Shown: piece by piece, positions 36,060 through 45,910 of the stretch | Layout: each line of letters begins with the position of its first letter | Position numbering within the stretch: the first letter of the stretch is position 1 | Assembly (NCBI GenBank): GCA_947457075.1 | Contig: CANGUG010000004.1 | Coordinates: 1-64,000 of the forward strand | Direction: 5' to 3' | DNA from: Bacteroidota bacterium | GTDB lineage: Bacteria > Bacteroidota > Bacteroidia > Chitinophagales > Chitinophagaceae | DNA length: 64,000 nucleotides | Made by a program: the position numbers and the translations under genes | The notes under the pieces: generated by a model | Told to the model about the DNA's origin: nothing | Seen by the model: the letters and a program-made list of their open reading frames with translations, nothing else | The model's database searches: none

Positions 36060-37412
36060 ATGGGCGTAAAATTATTATTAGACAAAGCAAATGTACCAGG
36101 TATTCGTACTTATGAAGTGTATCGTCGTGAGGGAGGATACCGCTCGGTAGAAAAAGCTTTGAAGGAAATGACCACAGATGCCATTGTGGAAGAGGTGAAA
36201 AAAAGTGGATTAAGAGGGCGTGGTGGTGCAGGCTTCCCAACAGGAATGAAATGGAGTTTTATTGCAAAGCCTGAAGGGGTACCTCGTCACTTAGTATGTA
36301 ATGCCGATGAATCAGAGCCAGGTACATTTAAGGATCGTTATTTGATGGAGTTTATCCCGCACTTGTTAATTGAAGGTTTAATTGTATCAAGTTATGCTTT
36401 AGGCTCAAATGATACTTACATATATATAAGAGGTGAATATGCATGGATCACAGATATTTTGGAAGAGGCCATCAATGAAGCAAAAGCAGCAGGTTGGTTA
36501 GGAAAAAATATTTTAGGAACTGGCTTTGAGTGTAATATACATGTACAACGCGGCGGTGGTGCTTATATATGTGGTGAAGAAACAGCTTTGATTGAATCAC
36601 TAGAGGGTAAAAGAGGTAATCCAAGAATTAAACCTCCATTTCCTGCCATTCAAGGTTTATGGATGCGTCCAACAGTGGTGAACAATGTAGAAACATTAGC
36701 AGCGGTAGTGCCCATTATTAATATGGGTGGTGAAGAATATGCAAAAATTGGCGTTGGAAAATCAACAGGTACTAAATTAATTTCTGCATGTGGTAATATT
36801 AATAAACCAGGTGTGTATGAAATTGATATGACCATATCAGTAGAAGAATTTATTTACAGTGACGAATATTGCGGTGGTATCAAAGATGGTAAAAAATTAA
36901 AAGCTTGTATTCCAGGTGGATCTTCGGTACCTATTTTACCAGCCAATTTATTATTAAAAACTGCCAAGGGGGAAACACGTTACATGAACTATGAAAGTTT
37001 AAGTGATGGCGGTTTTGCAACTGGATCCATGTTGGGATCGGGTGGTTTTATTGTTTTAGACGAGGATCAATGTATTGTAAAAAACACCTACACTTTAGCA
37101 AGATTTTATCGTCATGAAAGTTGTGGGCAATGTTCACCTTGCCGTGAAGGAACGGGTTGGATGGAAAAGATTTTACATAAAATTGAAACAGGTAAAGGGG
37201 AAATGAGTGACATTGATTTACTATGGGATATTCAAAGAAAAATTGAGGGAAATACTATTTGTCCATTAGGTGACGCTGCTGCTTGGCCGGTGGCTGCTGC
37301 CATTCGTCATTTCCGTGACGAGTTTGAATGGCATGTAAACAATCCCGAATTAGCACAAACAAGCAATTTTGGTTTACAACACTATGCGGATCCAATTCAT
37401 GTACCTGCATAA
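36060..37412 (+). CDS. nuoF: NADH-quinone oxidoreductase subunit F
   Basis: The NADH- and FMN-binding subunit where electrons enter complex I. Seen: the NADH/FMN glycine-rich GLRGRGGAGFPTG (about residues 50-62), CNADESEPGTFKDR, the SLBB-type region, and the N3 4Fe-4S ligands ESCGQCSPCREGTGW plus NTICPLGDAAAWP. 450 aa. Confidence 0.97.
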   Translation: MGVKLLLDKANVPGIRTYEVYRREGGYRSVEKALKEMTTDAIVEEVKKSGLRGRGGAGFPTGMKWSFIAKPEGVPRHLVCNADESEPGTFKDRYLMEFIPHLLIEGLIVSSYALGSNDTYIYIRGEYAWITDILEEAINEAKAAGWLGKNILGTGFECNIHVQRGGGAYICGEETALIESLEGKRGNPRIKPPFPAIQGLWMRPTVVNNVETLAAVVPIINMGGEEYAKIGVGKSTGTKLISACGNINKPGVYEIDMTISVEEFIYSDEYCGGIKDGKKLKACIPGGSSVPILPANLLLKTAKGETRYMNYESLSDGGFATGSMLGSGGFIVLDEDQCIVKNTYTLARFYRHESCGQCSPCREGTGWMEKILHKIETGKGEMSDIDLLWDIQRKIEGNTICPLGDAAAWPVAAAIRHFRDEFEWHVNNPELAQTSNFGLQHYADPIHVPA

Positions 37413-37428
37413 TATAGAAAGATAAACT

Positions 37429-38553
37429 ATGAGCGAACAAACATTATTTAAAGTAACAGTGGACGGCATCACAATAGAGGTACCAGCAGGCACTACTATT
37501 TTACAAGCTGCACGTCAAATAGGTGGTGAAGTTGCCCCTCCTGCAATGTGTTATTATAGCAAATTGAAAGGAAGTGGAGGTAAATGCCGCACTTGTTTAG
37601 TGGAAGTGGCAAAAGGTTCTGAAAAAGATCCAAGACCCATGCCAAAATTAGTAGCGTCTTGTCGTACGACGGTGATGGATGGCATGGAAGTAAAAAATAT
37701 TACCAGTGAAAAAGTATTGGATGCGCGCGCGGGGGTAGTAGAATTTTTATTGTTGAATCATCCTTTGGATTGTCCAATATGTGACCAGGCCGGTGAATGT
37801 CATTTGCAGGATTTAAGTTTTGATCACGGCAAATCAAAAACACGTTTTGAATTTCAAAAAAGAACTTTCAAAAAGCATGATTTAGGTAAAAACATACAAT
37901 TGCATATGACGCGTTGTATTTTATGTTACCGCTGTGTGTTCACTGCCGATCAATTAACCAATAAGCGTGTACATGGCATATTAGACAGAGGCGATCATGC
38001 AGAAATTGCTACACATATTGAAAAGAGTTTGGACAATGAATTTATTGGTAACGTTATTGATGTATGCCCAGTAGGTGCTTTAACGGATAAAACATTCCGC
38101 TTTAAAAATCGTGTTTGGTTTTTAAAACCAATGGATGCGCATCGTGACTGTCCTACTTGTTCGGGAAGGGTTACTTTGTGGAATAGAGGTGACGAAGTAT
38201 ATCGTGTAACTGCACGTAAGGATGAGTGGGGTGAAATTGAAGATACACCCGATGGTGAGCCAGGATGGATTTGTAACACTTGTCGTTTCGATAAAAAGAA
38301 TGCAAGTGATTGGGTAATTGAAGGGCCACGTGAAATTAGCCGTGCTTCAGTAATTTCTCAAGGTCATTACTCAGGTAAAGTGGGTACTACAAAACCAACT
38401 GAAACATTCTTAGCTGTAAATGGGGGAAGGGCGCCACATTTGCTCATGGATATTCATGACGAAAGTGAAGTGAATCAACAAAATATTCATTTGGGTCAAA
38501 TTCAAGGACCTTCTCATGGTGATACTTTTAATAAAATTGAAAACGCTTCCTAA
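37429..38553 (+). CDS. nuoG: NADH-quinone oxidoreductase subunit G, short form
   Basis: An Fe-S subunit of the NADH dehydrogenase module. The N-terminal 2Fe-2S ferredoxin domain has CYYSKLKGSGGKCRTC, the NuoG-specific segment HPLDCPICDQAGECHLQ (cluster N3/N4 region) and CILCYRC...CPVGALT. A further four cysteines occur in DCPTC and GWICNTCRF (about 242-285). It ends at 374 aa: the large molybdopterin-oxidoreductase-like domain of 700-900-aa NuoG proteins is absent. Short NuoG is usual in Bacteroidota, so this is probably not a truncation. Confidence 0.93.
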   Translation: MSEQTLFKVTVDGITIEVPAGTTILQAARQIGGEVAPPAMCYYSKLKGSGGKCRTCLVEVAKGSEKDPRPMPKLVASCRTTVMDGMEVKNITSEKVLDARAGVVEFLLLNHPLDCPICDQAGECHLQDLSFDHGKSKTRFEFQKRTFKKHDLGKNIQLHMTRCILCYRCVFTADQLTNKRVHGILDRGDHAEIATHIEKSLDNEFIGNVIDVCPVGALTDKTFRFKNRVWFLKPMDAHRDCPTCSGRVTLWNRGDEVYRVTARKDEWGEIEDTPDGEPGWICNTCRFDKKNASDWVIEGPREISRASVISQGHYSGKVGTTKPTETFLAVNGGRAPHLLMDIHDESEVNQQNIHLGQIQGPSHGDTFNKIENAS

Positions 38554-38574
38554 GCGCACATTAATATTTATAAC

Positions 38575-39618
38575 ATGACAATTCTCGCACTAGATTGGGC
38601 ATTAATGATAGAAAAATTAATTATGATAGCTATTATTGTTTTAGCTAGCTTAGGTATTGCCCTTTATACCACTTTTGCAGAACGTAAAGTAGCTGCTATT
38701 TTACAAGACCGTCCAGGTCCAAGCCGTGCTGGCCCTTTTGGTTTATTGCAACCATTAGCGGATGGATTGAAATTAATCATGAAGGAAGAAATTATTCCCA
38801 ATGCTGCCAATAAGTGGTTGTTTATTTTAGGACCAGGATTGGCCATGACAGCTAGTTTAATGACTTGTGCCGTTATTCCATGGGGAAGTGCAATAGATGT
38901 ATTTGGCCGTCATATTGAATTACAAATTGCCGACGTTAACATTGGTATTTTATATGTGTTTGCGGTGGTAAGTATGGGGGTTTATGGAATTATGATTGGG
39001 GGATGGGCTTCCAATAATAAGTTTTCATTAATGTCTGCATTGCGTGCGGCATCACAGGCCATTAGCTATGAACTAGCAATGGGCTTGGCATTGATTGCTT
39101 TATTAATGACGACTGGCTCATTAAGTTTAAAAACAATTGTGGAGCAACAAGTGAGTGGAAATTGGTGGAATATCGTTTATCAACCATTGGGTTTTTTAAT
39201 TTTCTTTATCACGGCAATGGCAGAGTGTAACAGAACACCTTTTGATTTGCCAGAAGCAGAGAATGAATTAAACTTTGGATACCATCAGGAATATTCTTCA
39301 ATGAAGTTGGGTTTTTATTTATTTGCCGAGTACATAAACATGATTATGAGTAGTGCAATTATGGCATCCATGTATTTTGGTGGTTATGACCTTCCTTTCT
39401 TTAATGAAGCAAGTGTATCGCCAAATATTGCGGCAATGATTGGAGTGGGTACTTTGCTCATTAAAATTGTACTATTTATTTTCTTATTTATGTGGATACG
39501 TTGGACAATTCCACGTTTTAGATATGATCAACTAATGGGCTTGGGTTGGAAAACTTTAATACCATTGGCATTATTTAATATGTTAGTTACAGGCGCTGTA
39601 ATATTAGCCAACCAATAA
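38575..39618 (+). CDS. nuoH: NADH-quinone oxidoreductase subunit H
   Basis: A membrane subunit of about eight helices that closes the quinone chamber and starts the proton path. Hallmarks: ERKVAAILQDRPGPSRAGPFG (described in parts: ERKV and RPGPSRAGP), LQPLADGLKL, and the quinone-site loop AECNRTPFDLPEAENEL. 347 aa. Confidence 0.97.
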   Translation: MTILALDWALMIEKLIMIAIIVLASLGIALYTTFAERKVAAILQDRPGPSRAGPFGLLQPLADGLKLIMKEEIIPNAANKWLFILGPGLAMTASLMTCAVIPWGSAIDVFGRHIELQIADVNIGILYVFAVVSMGVYGIMIGGWASNNKFSLMSALRAASQAISYELAMGLALIALLMTTGSLSLKTIVEQQVSGNWWNIVYQPLGFLIFFITAMAECNRTPFDLPEAENELNFGYHQEYSSMKLGFYLFAEYINMIMSSAIMASMYFGGYDLPFFNEASVSPNIAAMIGVGTLLIKIVLFIFLFMWIRWTIPRFRYDQLMGLGWKTLIPLALFNMLVTGAVILANQ

Positions 39619-39647
39619 TTTTATTTTAATTAATTATTTCAAATAGT

Positions 39648-40184
39648 ATGCAAGCATTAACCAATAAAGCACAAGCTGTAAACCGAAAACCAATGACGTT
39701 TTGGGAGCGCTTGTATTTGATTAATATTATTAAGGGGATGATGATTACGTTTAGTCATATGTTTAAGAAACAACCTACTATCCGCTACCCCGAAGAAAAG
39801 CGTGAATTTAGTCCAGTATTCAGGGGCTTGCATGTGTTAAACAGGGACGAGGAAGGGCGTGAGCGTTGTACCGCTTGCGGATTGTGTGCGGTAGCTTGTC
39901 CTGCAGAAGCAATTACCATGGAAGCTGCTGAAAGAGTAGAAGGTGAAGAAAATTTATATAGAGAAGAAAAGTACGCAGCTAAATATGAAATTAATATGCT
40001 TCGTTGTATTTTCTGTGGTTTATGTGAAGACGCTTGTCCGAAAGACGCAATTTATTTAAGTGAAACTTTCGCACCAGCAAACTTTACACGTAAAGGATTT
40101 ATTTATGGCAAACCTGATTTATTAATTCCTAATCCAAAGACAGAAGCGGAAGCTTTTGCGGAGGCAAAAGGAGTAGAAGCTTAA
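39648..40184 (+). CDS. nuoI: NADH-quinone oxidoreductase subunit I
   Basis: A peripheral subunit with two 4Fe-4S clusters (N6a, N6b) that relays electrons to NuoB. The two ferredoxin motifs are CTACGLCAVACPAEAI (about 73-88) and CIFCGLCEDACPKDAI (about 124-139). 178 aa; nuoJ starts 5 bp after its stop. Confidence 0.97.
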   Translation: MQALTNKAQAVNRKPMTFWERLYLINIIKGMMITFSHMFKKQPTIRYPEEKREFSPVFRGLHVLNRDEEGRERCTACGLCAVACPAEAITMEAAERVEGEENLYREEKYAAKYEINMLRCIFCGLCEDACPKDAIYLSETFAPANFTRKGFIYGKPDLLIPNPKTEAEAFAEAKGVEA

Positions 40185-40189
40185 TTGAT

Positions 40190-40690
40190 ATGAGTACATT
40201 AGAAATTTTATTTTTTGCCTTATCTGCATTTGCAATTGTTAGTGCAATTATGGTATTGGTTAGCAAGAACCCTATTCATAGTGTGTTATGGTTAATTTTG
40301 GTGTTTTTTGCCATCTCAGGACATTATATCTTATTGAATGCCCAGTTTTTGGCGATTGTAAACATTATTGTATATGCCGGAGCCATCATGGTATTGTTCC
40401 TGTTTGTCATCATGTTAATGAATGTAAAGTCAGACAATGAGCCTCAAAAAAAATTACTTACCAAGTTTGTAGGTGTTTTATCTGGAGGAAGCCTGTTGAT
40501 TTTATTAATCGCATTAGTAAAACAAACCGCGCAATTGCAAGGGAAGCAAGTTTTAATGAAAGAAGGTACAATTGGTTTAATTCATCCATTGGGTAAAGCC
40601 TTATTTAATGATTATGTATTGCCTTTTGAAATAAGCAGTGTGTTGTTTTTAAGTGCGATGGTGGGAGCAGTCATTATTGGAAAAAAATAA
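40190..40690 (+). CDS. nuoJ: NADH-quinone oxidoreductase subunit J
   Basis: A membrane subunit with five hydrophobic segments. The conserved third helix IVNIIVYAGAIMVLFLFVIML is seen in parts (VYAGAIMVLFLF) around residues 60-75, the region of the pi-bulge important for coupling. 166 aa. Confidence 0.94.
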   Translation: MSTLEILFFALSAFAIVSAIMVLVSKNPIHSVLWLILVFFAISGHYILLNAQFLAIVNIIVYAGAIMVLFLFVIMLMNVKSDNEPQKKLLTKFVGVLSGGSLLILLIALVKQTAQLQGKQVLMKEGTIGLIHPLGKALFNDYVLPFEISSVLFLSAMVGAVIIGKK

Positions 40691-40734
40691 ACATTGAAAA
40701 AATTAAATTAAAATAATTCATTAAAATATTCGGT

Positions 40735-41070
40735 ATGCCTATTCAGTACTATATCTTTTTTTGCTTAACCTTATTTAGCATCGGCGTGGTTGGCGTGCTA
40801 ACAAGACGCAATGCCATTATTGTATTTATGTGCATTGAATTAATGTTAAACGCGGTAAACTTATTGTTGGTTGCTTTTTCAAAAATGCACAGTGGAGCTG
40901 CATTGGCTGCTTCACCAACAAGCACGGCGGGTATTGATGCACAAATATTTGTATTTTTTATAATGGTGGTGGCAGCAGCCGAGGTAAGTGTTGGCTTAGC
41001 CATTATTGTAATGATGTATAGAAACACACATTCAACCGATATCAATTTCTTAAATAGATTAAAGAATTAA
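40735..41070 (+). CDS. nuoK: NADH-quinone oxidoreductase subunit K
   Basis: A small three-helix membrane subunit. The two buried proton-path glutamates are visible in [12 protein letters not shown] (about 36-47) and [13 protein letters not shown] (about 79-91). 111 aa, a little longer than the usual 100 owing to a loop rich in Ala/Ser/Thr between helices 2 and 3. Confidence 0.95.
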   Translation: MPIQYYIFFCLTLFSIGVVGVLTRRNAIIVFMCIELMLNAVNLLLVAFSKMHSGAALAASPTSTAGIDAQIFVFFIMVVAAAEVSVGLAIIVMMYRNTHSTDINFLNRLKN

Positions 41071-41080
41071 TTCATTTCGC

Positions 41081-42994
41081 ATGAAACTAATAATAGGATT
41101 AATAGTACTATGGCCGCTGATTGGATTTTTGTTCAATGGGTTAGGTCGTAATATTTGGAGTAAAAAAGTAATCGCTTATAATGCAACGGGCTTCATTTTA
41201 ATTTCTTTTGTATTTAGTGTATTGGCTTTTTTAAATGTACAATCTAATGGGGCTGCAACCGTGCACTTTTTTGATTTCATCAATACGGCTAATTTCAAAA
41301 TCCCCTTTGATTTAAAAGTAGATGCTTTATCAAGTTTATTTTTGCTGGTCATTACAGGAGTGGGTTCCTTGATTCACTTATATTCTACTGCGTATATGAA
41401 AGAGGAAGAAGCGCCACATTATGCACGCTACTTCGCTTATTTAAATTTATTCGTATTCTCGATGTTGCTATTGGTATTAGGCGACAACTATGTAATTATG
41501 TTTATAGGTTGGGAAGGGGTAGGATTGTGTTCCTATTTATTAATTGGGTATTGGTTTACCAATGCTACATATAATTATGCTGCTAAGAAAGCCTTTGTCA
41601 TGAATCGTATCGGTGACCTTGGTTTTTTACTGGCTATTTTCTGGTTAATTGTAAAGTTAGGCACCGTGAGTTACGGTAGTGTACTAACTGCCCAAAGTTT
41701 AGCTAAATTATCTACTACCGATATTACAGCGATCACCCTTTTATTATTTGTAGGTGCCATGGGAAAGAGTGCGCAAATACCTTTATATACTTGGCTTCCT
41801 GATGCAATGGCGGGTCCAACACCCGTTTCTGCATTAATCCATGCTGCAACCATGGTCACCGCTGGTATTTACATGATTACCCGTTCAAATTTATTATTTA
41901 GTGCGAGCGAATTGACACAACATGTTGTGGCAATTGTGGGAATTAGTACTGCTTTATTGGCGGCAACTATTGCCATTAAGCAAAACGATATTAAAAAAGT
42001 ATTGGCTTATTCAACAGTAAGTCAGTTAGGTTATATGTTTTTAGGATTGGGTGTAGGTGCTTATTCTGGCGCTGTGTTTCATGTAATTACCCATGCGTTT
42101 TTTAAAGCTTTATTATTCCTAGGAGCGGGTTCTGTAATTCATGCAATGCATCATGAACAAGATATTCGTAAAATGGGAGGGTTGAAAGCTAAATTGCCCA
42201 TTACGCATCTTACTTTTTTAATTGGATGTATTGCTATTGCCGGGGTGCCTCCTTTTAGTGGTTTCTTTTCTAAAGATGAAATTTTAGCGGCTGCCTTTGC
42301 CAAAAATCCAATTTACTGGGGATTAGGCGTAGTAGGTGCTGCGATGACTGCCTTTTATATGTTCCGCTTATATGTCACTACTTTCTTAGGACAGTTTAGA
42401 GGTACTCAGGATCAAGCACATCATTTACATGAAAGTCCTTCAGCAATGACTTTGCCTTTAATTATATTAGCAGTAGCAAGTGCCATAGCTGGTGCCATTG
42501 GAATACCTGAATTAATGGGAGGGCATCATTGGCTATCTCATCAATTAATTCCAATTGTGGGAGAAGTAAAGGAAGTAGCGCTATCACATTCAACTGAATG
42601 GGCTTTGATGGGCGCTTCGGTTAGTATTGCGGTCATTGCATTATTAGTAGCTATTAACAGGTATAAGCGCCAAGCAGATGATGAACCTCAAACTGCTTTG
42701 GGTAAATTCTTATACCATAAATGGTATGTTGATGAATTGTATGAAAATGCAATTGTTCAACCCTTACATAAATTGGCAGGTTTCTTAAAGGAAATCATTG
42801 AAAAAAATATCATTGATGGTGCTGTGAATGGAACGGGCAAACTTGTTCAATTTAGCGCAAGAAAAATTAGACTAGTACAAAATGGACAAGTAGGGTATTA
42901 TATTTTATTTACGGTCGTTGGCATAATTCTGCTTTTCCTTTGTTGGTTTAATGATGTTGCCATCATCCGATTCTTTAATAATTTGATTAAATAA
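41081..42994 (+). CDS. nuoL: NADH-quinone oxidoreductase subunit L
   Basis: The distal antiporter-like proton-pumping subunit with the long lateral helix. Features: GWEGVGLCSYLLIGYW (about 144-159) with the key glutamate, LPDAMAGPTPVSALIHAATMV (described as PDAMAGPTPVSALIHAAT), KKVLAYSTVSQLGYM, HAFFKALLFLGAGS, and a C-terminal amphipathic region (about 560-600) before the last helix. 637 aa. Confidence 0.97.
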   Translation: MKLIIGLIVLWPLIGFLFNGLGRNIWSKKVIAYNATGFILISFVFSVLAFLNVQSNGAATVHFFDFINTANFKIPFDLKVDALSSLFLLVITGVGSLIHLYSTAYMKEEEAPHYARYFAYLNLFVFSMLLLVLGDNYVIMFIGWEGVGLCSYLLIGYWFTNATYNYAAKKAFVMNRIGDLGFLLAIFWLIVKLGTVSYGSVLTAQSLAKLSTTDITAITLLLFVGAMGKSAQIPLYTWLPDAMAGPTPVSALIHAATMVTAGIYMITRSNLLFSASELTQHVVAIVGISTALLAATIAIKQNDIKKVLAYSTVSQLGYMFLGLGVGAYSGAVFHVITHAFFKALLFLGAGSVIHAMHHEQDIRKMGGLKAKLPITHLTFLIGCIAIAGVPPFSGFFSKDEILAAAFAKNPIYWGLGVVGAAMTAFYMFRLYVTTFLGQFRGTQDQAHHLHESPSAMTLPLIILAVASAIAGAIGIPELMGGHHWLSHQLIPIVGEVKEVALSHSTEWALMGASVSIAVIALLVAINRYKRQADDEPQTALGKFLYHKWYVDELYENAIVQPLHKLAGFLKEIIEKNIIDGAVNGTGKLVQFSARKIRLVQNGQVGYYILFTVVGIILLFLCWFNDVAIIRFFNNLIK

Positions 42995-43007
42995 ATTTAT
43001 AGCAATA

Positions 43008-44429
43008 ATGTTATTACTTTCAACTTTATGTATTCCGTTTATCGCAGCTATTATTTTGCTGTTTGTTAAACATAATGAAAAAGCAAATTACGTTGCTATT
43101 GCATGTAGTGGCGTGACAATGGCACTTGCATTTAATATTGCTTTTAATGGAGCAACGAGTTTTGATGCGAATTGGATTTTAAGCATTAATGCAAGATTTT
43201 TATTGTCAGCGGATGGTTTGGCCAAAATACTGGTTTTATTAACCGGCATTAGCTTCCCAGCTATTTTTATTGCTACATCAAAAAATGAAATAAAAAATAG
43301 AAATCAATTTTTGTCTTTAATGTTATTTACACAAACTGGTTTATTGGGTGTGTTTTTAGCAGGAGATGCTTTGTTATTTTATTTCTTTTGGGAGTTGGCG
43401 TTAATTCCAGTTTACTTTTTATGTTCAATTTGGGGAGGAGAAAAAAGAGTCGCGATTACTTTTAAATTTTTCATCTATACGTTTTTGGGATCTTTATTAA
43501 TGTTAATTGGTATTATTTTGGTTTACACCAACACACCTGACCATAGTTTTTTAATTGGTTCATTTAAAAGTGCACTATTGACGAAAGGTCAGCAGCTTAC
43601 CGCTTTCGCGCTATTTTTTACAGCTTTTGCCATTAAAATGCCCATCTTCCCTTTACATACATGGCAGCCGGATGCCTATGAACAATCTCCCACTCCAGTG
43701 ACAATGGTGCTAAGTGCGGTGATGGTAAAAATGGGTTTATATGGAGTAATGCGTTGGTTACTTCCATTGTTTCCAGCTGCGTCATTAAGCCATGCACACT
43801 TTGTAGTTACCCTTTCCATTATAGGCGTTTTGTACGCTTCCTTTATTGCTATACGCCAGGATGATGTAAAGCGATTAATTGCTTATTCCTCCATTGCCCA
43901 TATTGGTTTAATGAGTGCTGCCTTATTTACGTTTAAATCTATTGGAGTACAAGGGGTCATGATTCAATTGTTTTCACATGGTATCAATGTATTAGGTCTT
44001 TGGATTATTGCTGACATTATTGAGCAACAAACAGGTACCAGATCCATGAAGGCCTTAGGAGGGCTTGCTAAAAAGCAACCTACGCTAGCCATTTTATTAG
44101 TTGGTTTTGCTTTTGCCAATATTGCACTTCCTTTAACCAATGCTTTTGTGGGTGAATTTTTAATGTTCAATGCCATTTTCCAATTTAGTCCTTGGATGGC
44201 CGCATTCGCAGGAGTAAGTGTTGTATTGGCTGCGATATACACTTTGAATATGGTACAAAAAATTGCTTATGGCGAAGTGAGCGATGCAATAAATAAAATG
44301 CAATTACCAAATAAAAATGCCCAAAGCATATTAATTGTGTTATTGGTAATTGTTTTTGTCACAGGGGTGTATCCGCAGTTATTATTTAATATCAGCTCGG
44401 ATACCTTACAACAATTGTTTGTCAAATAA
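43008..44429 (+). CDS. nuoM: NADH-quinone oxidoreductase subunit M
   Basis: An antiporter-like proton-pumping subunit with about 14 membrane segments. The essential helix-5 glutamate is in FFWELALIPVYFL (about 125-137); others are HTWQPDAYEQSPTPVTMVLSA (read as PDAYEQSPTPV) and KRLIAYSSIAHIGLM. 473 aa. Confidence 0.97.
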   Translation: MLLLSTLCIPFIAAIILLFVKHNEKANYVAIACSGVTMALAFNIAFNGATSFDANWILSINARFLLSADGLAKILVLLTGISFPAIFIATSKNEIKNRNQFLSLMLFTQTGLLGVFLAGDALLFYFFWELALIPVYFLCSIWGGEKRVAITFKFFIYTFLGSLLMLIGIILVYTNTPDHSFLIGSFKSALLTKGQQLTAFALFFTAFAIKMPIFPLHTWQPDAYEQSPTPVTMVLSAVMVKMGLYGVMRWLLPLFPAASLSHAHFVVTLSIIGVLYASFIAIRQDDVKRLIAYSSIAHIGLMSAALFTFKSIGVQGVMIQLFSHGINVLGLWIIADIIEQQTGTRSMKALGGLAKKQPTLAILLVGFAFANIALPLTNAFVGEFLMFNAIFQFSPWMAAFAGVSVVLAAIYTLNMVQKIAYGEVSDAINKMQLPNKNAQSILIVLLVIVFVTGVYPQLLFNISSDTLQQLFVK

Positions 44430-44444
44430 TTAAATGAATTAGTA

Positions 44445-45833
44445 ATGAATGCTATAATAGTTTCAACTTTATTAGGGGTTATCATGATGTTTGTTTCTTG
44501 GGGAACTACTTCGTCAAAATTGCAAAGAAGTATTGGCTTGATGGGTATGCTGGTACTAATTGTAGCCAACCTAGCGCAATTAAACAATTGGTGGTCCATT
44601 GAGTTTAATACCAAGGGAATGCTAGAGTTTAATCAAATGGGCCTTTATGTAAACACAATATTATTTGTAATCACATTCATTTACTTATGGATCAATGGGG
44701 AAGAGATTGAAAAAATAGGCAACCATACTGCAGATTTTTATGCTATTTTCTTTTTTATTTTATGTGGGGTGAGTCTATTAACCTCCTTCAATAATTTATT
44801 GATGTTATTTATTGGAATTGAGATTTTGTCTATTCCTTTATATATTTTGACCGGCTCCGATAAAAAGAATTTATTTAGCAATGAAGCTTCGATAAAATAT
44901 TTTTTAATGGGCTCTTTTTCAACAGGAATTTTGTTGTTAGGGATTGCATTTATTTATGGTGCTACGGGTACTTTTACTTTAACAACGCCGGTGGTTAACC
45001 CCATCACAAACATACCCAATGAACATTTTTTAATGTCTGCAGGATTGCTTTTGTTATTTGTTTCAATGAATTTTAAAGTTTCAGCAGCCCCTTTTCATTT
45101 TTGGACACCTGATGTTTATGATGGAGCGCCTACGGTGTTTACGCCGTTCATGGCAACAGTTGTCAAAGCGGCAGGATTTATTGCATTTATCAAAATATTC
45201 GAAGTGCAACGTGTTGCATTAGGGCAAGGCACTTGGATGATTATATTGCCATTGGTCATTGTAGCTACTTTATTAGTAGGTAATGTTACTGCGGTATTTC
45301 AGCGAAGCGTGAAGCGTATGTTGGCGTATTCAAGTATTGCGCAAGCTGGCTTTATGTTATTTGCATTATACGGTAATTCAACCTTTAACAACGAAGGAAT
45401 TTTATTATACATAGTTGCTTATTCATTAGCTACGATTGGTGTATTTGCGGTATTAATAAAAATGAAAGACTATAGTATTGAGTCTTTTAATGGGTTGGCT
45501 AAATCCAATCCCACTTTGGCTTTTTTAACTACTTTATTTTTATTTTCATTAGCAGGGATACCTTTGACTGCTGGCTTTTTTGCCAAGTACTACATGCTAA
45601 ATGCTTTATTTACTGCAGGCGCAGGCATTTGGCTATTGATTACTGCTGTGGTATTTGCAGCCATCAGCGTTTATTATTACTTTAAGCTAGTGCAGGCAAT
45701 GTATTTTGCAGAAGGCACACCAGCCATCCACCCAATAGGCAAACAATATGAACTGAAGCTATGGGTAATTGCCATTATCTTATTGGTGCTAGGTGTTTTC
45801 CCTCCCTTATTGTTCAATTATATACTCATATAG
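44445..45833 (+). CDS. nuoN: NADH-quinone oxidoreductase subunit N
   Basis: The third antiporter-like subunit. Conserved pieces: FIGIEILSIPLYILTG (about 124-139), FHFWTPDVYDGAPT, and KRMLAYSSIAQAGFM. 462 aa. Last of the complex I operon; no clear terminator follows, and a permease gene starts 77 bp later. Confidence 0.96.
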   Translation: MNAIIVSTLLGVIMMFVSWGTTSSKLQRSIGLMGMLVLIVANLAQLNNWWSIEFNTKGMLEFNQMGLYVNTILFVITFIYLWINGEEIEKIGNHTADFYAIFFFILCGVSLLTSFNNLLMLFIGIEILSIPLYILTGSDKKNLFSNEASIKYFLMGSFSTGILLLGIAFIYGATGTFTLTTPVVNPITNIPNEHFLMSAGLLLLFVSMNFKVSAAPFHFWTPDVYDGAPTVFTPFMATVVKAAGFIAFIKIFEVQRVALGQGTWMIILPLVIVATLLVGNVTAVFQRSVKRMLAYSSIAQAGFMLFALYGNSTFNNEGILLYIVAYSLATIGVFAVLIKMKDYSIESFNGLAKSNPTLAFLTTLFLFSLAGIPLTAGFFAKYYMLNALFTAGAGIWLLITAVVFAAISVYYYFKLVQAMYFAEGTPAIHPIGKQYELKLWVIAIILLVLGVFPPLLFNYILI

Positions 45834-45910
45834 CCGTTCCTCAAATAGTAGCCCTGTCAAAGCACATATTGTTGAAATCGCACTACCTTTAGGCTAATAA
45901 ACCTCAAATA

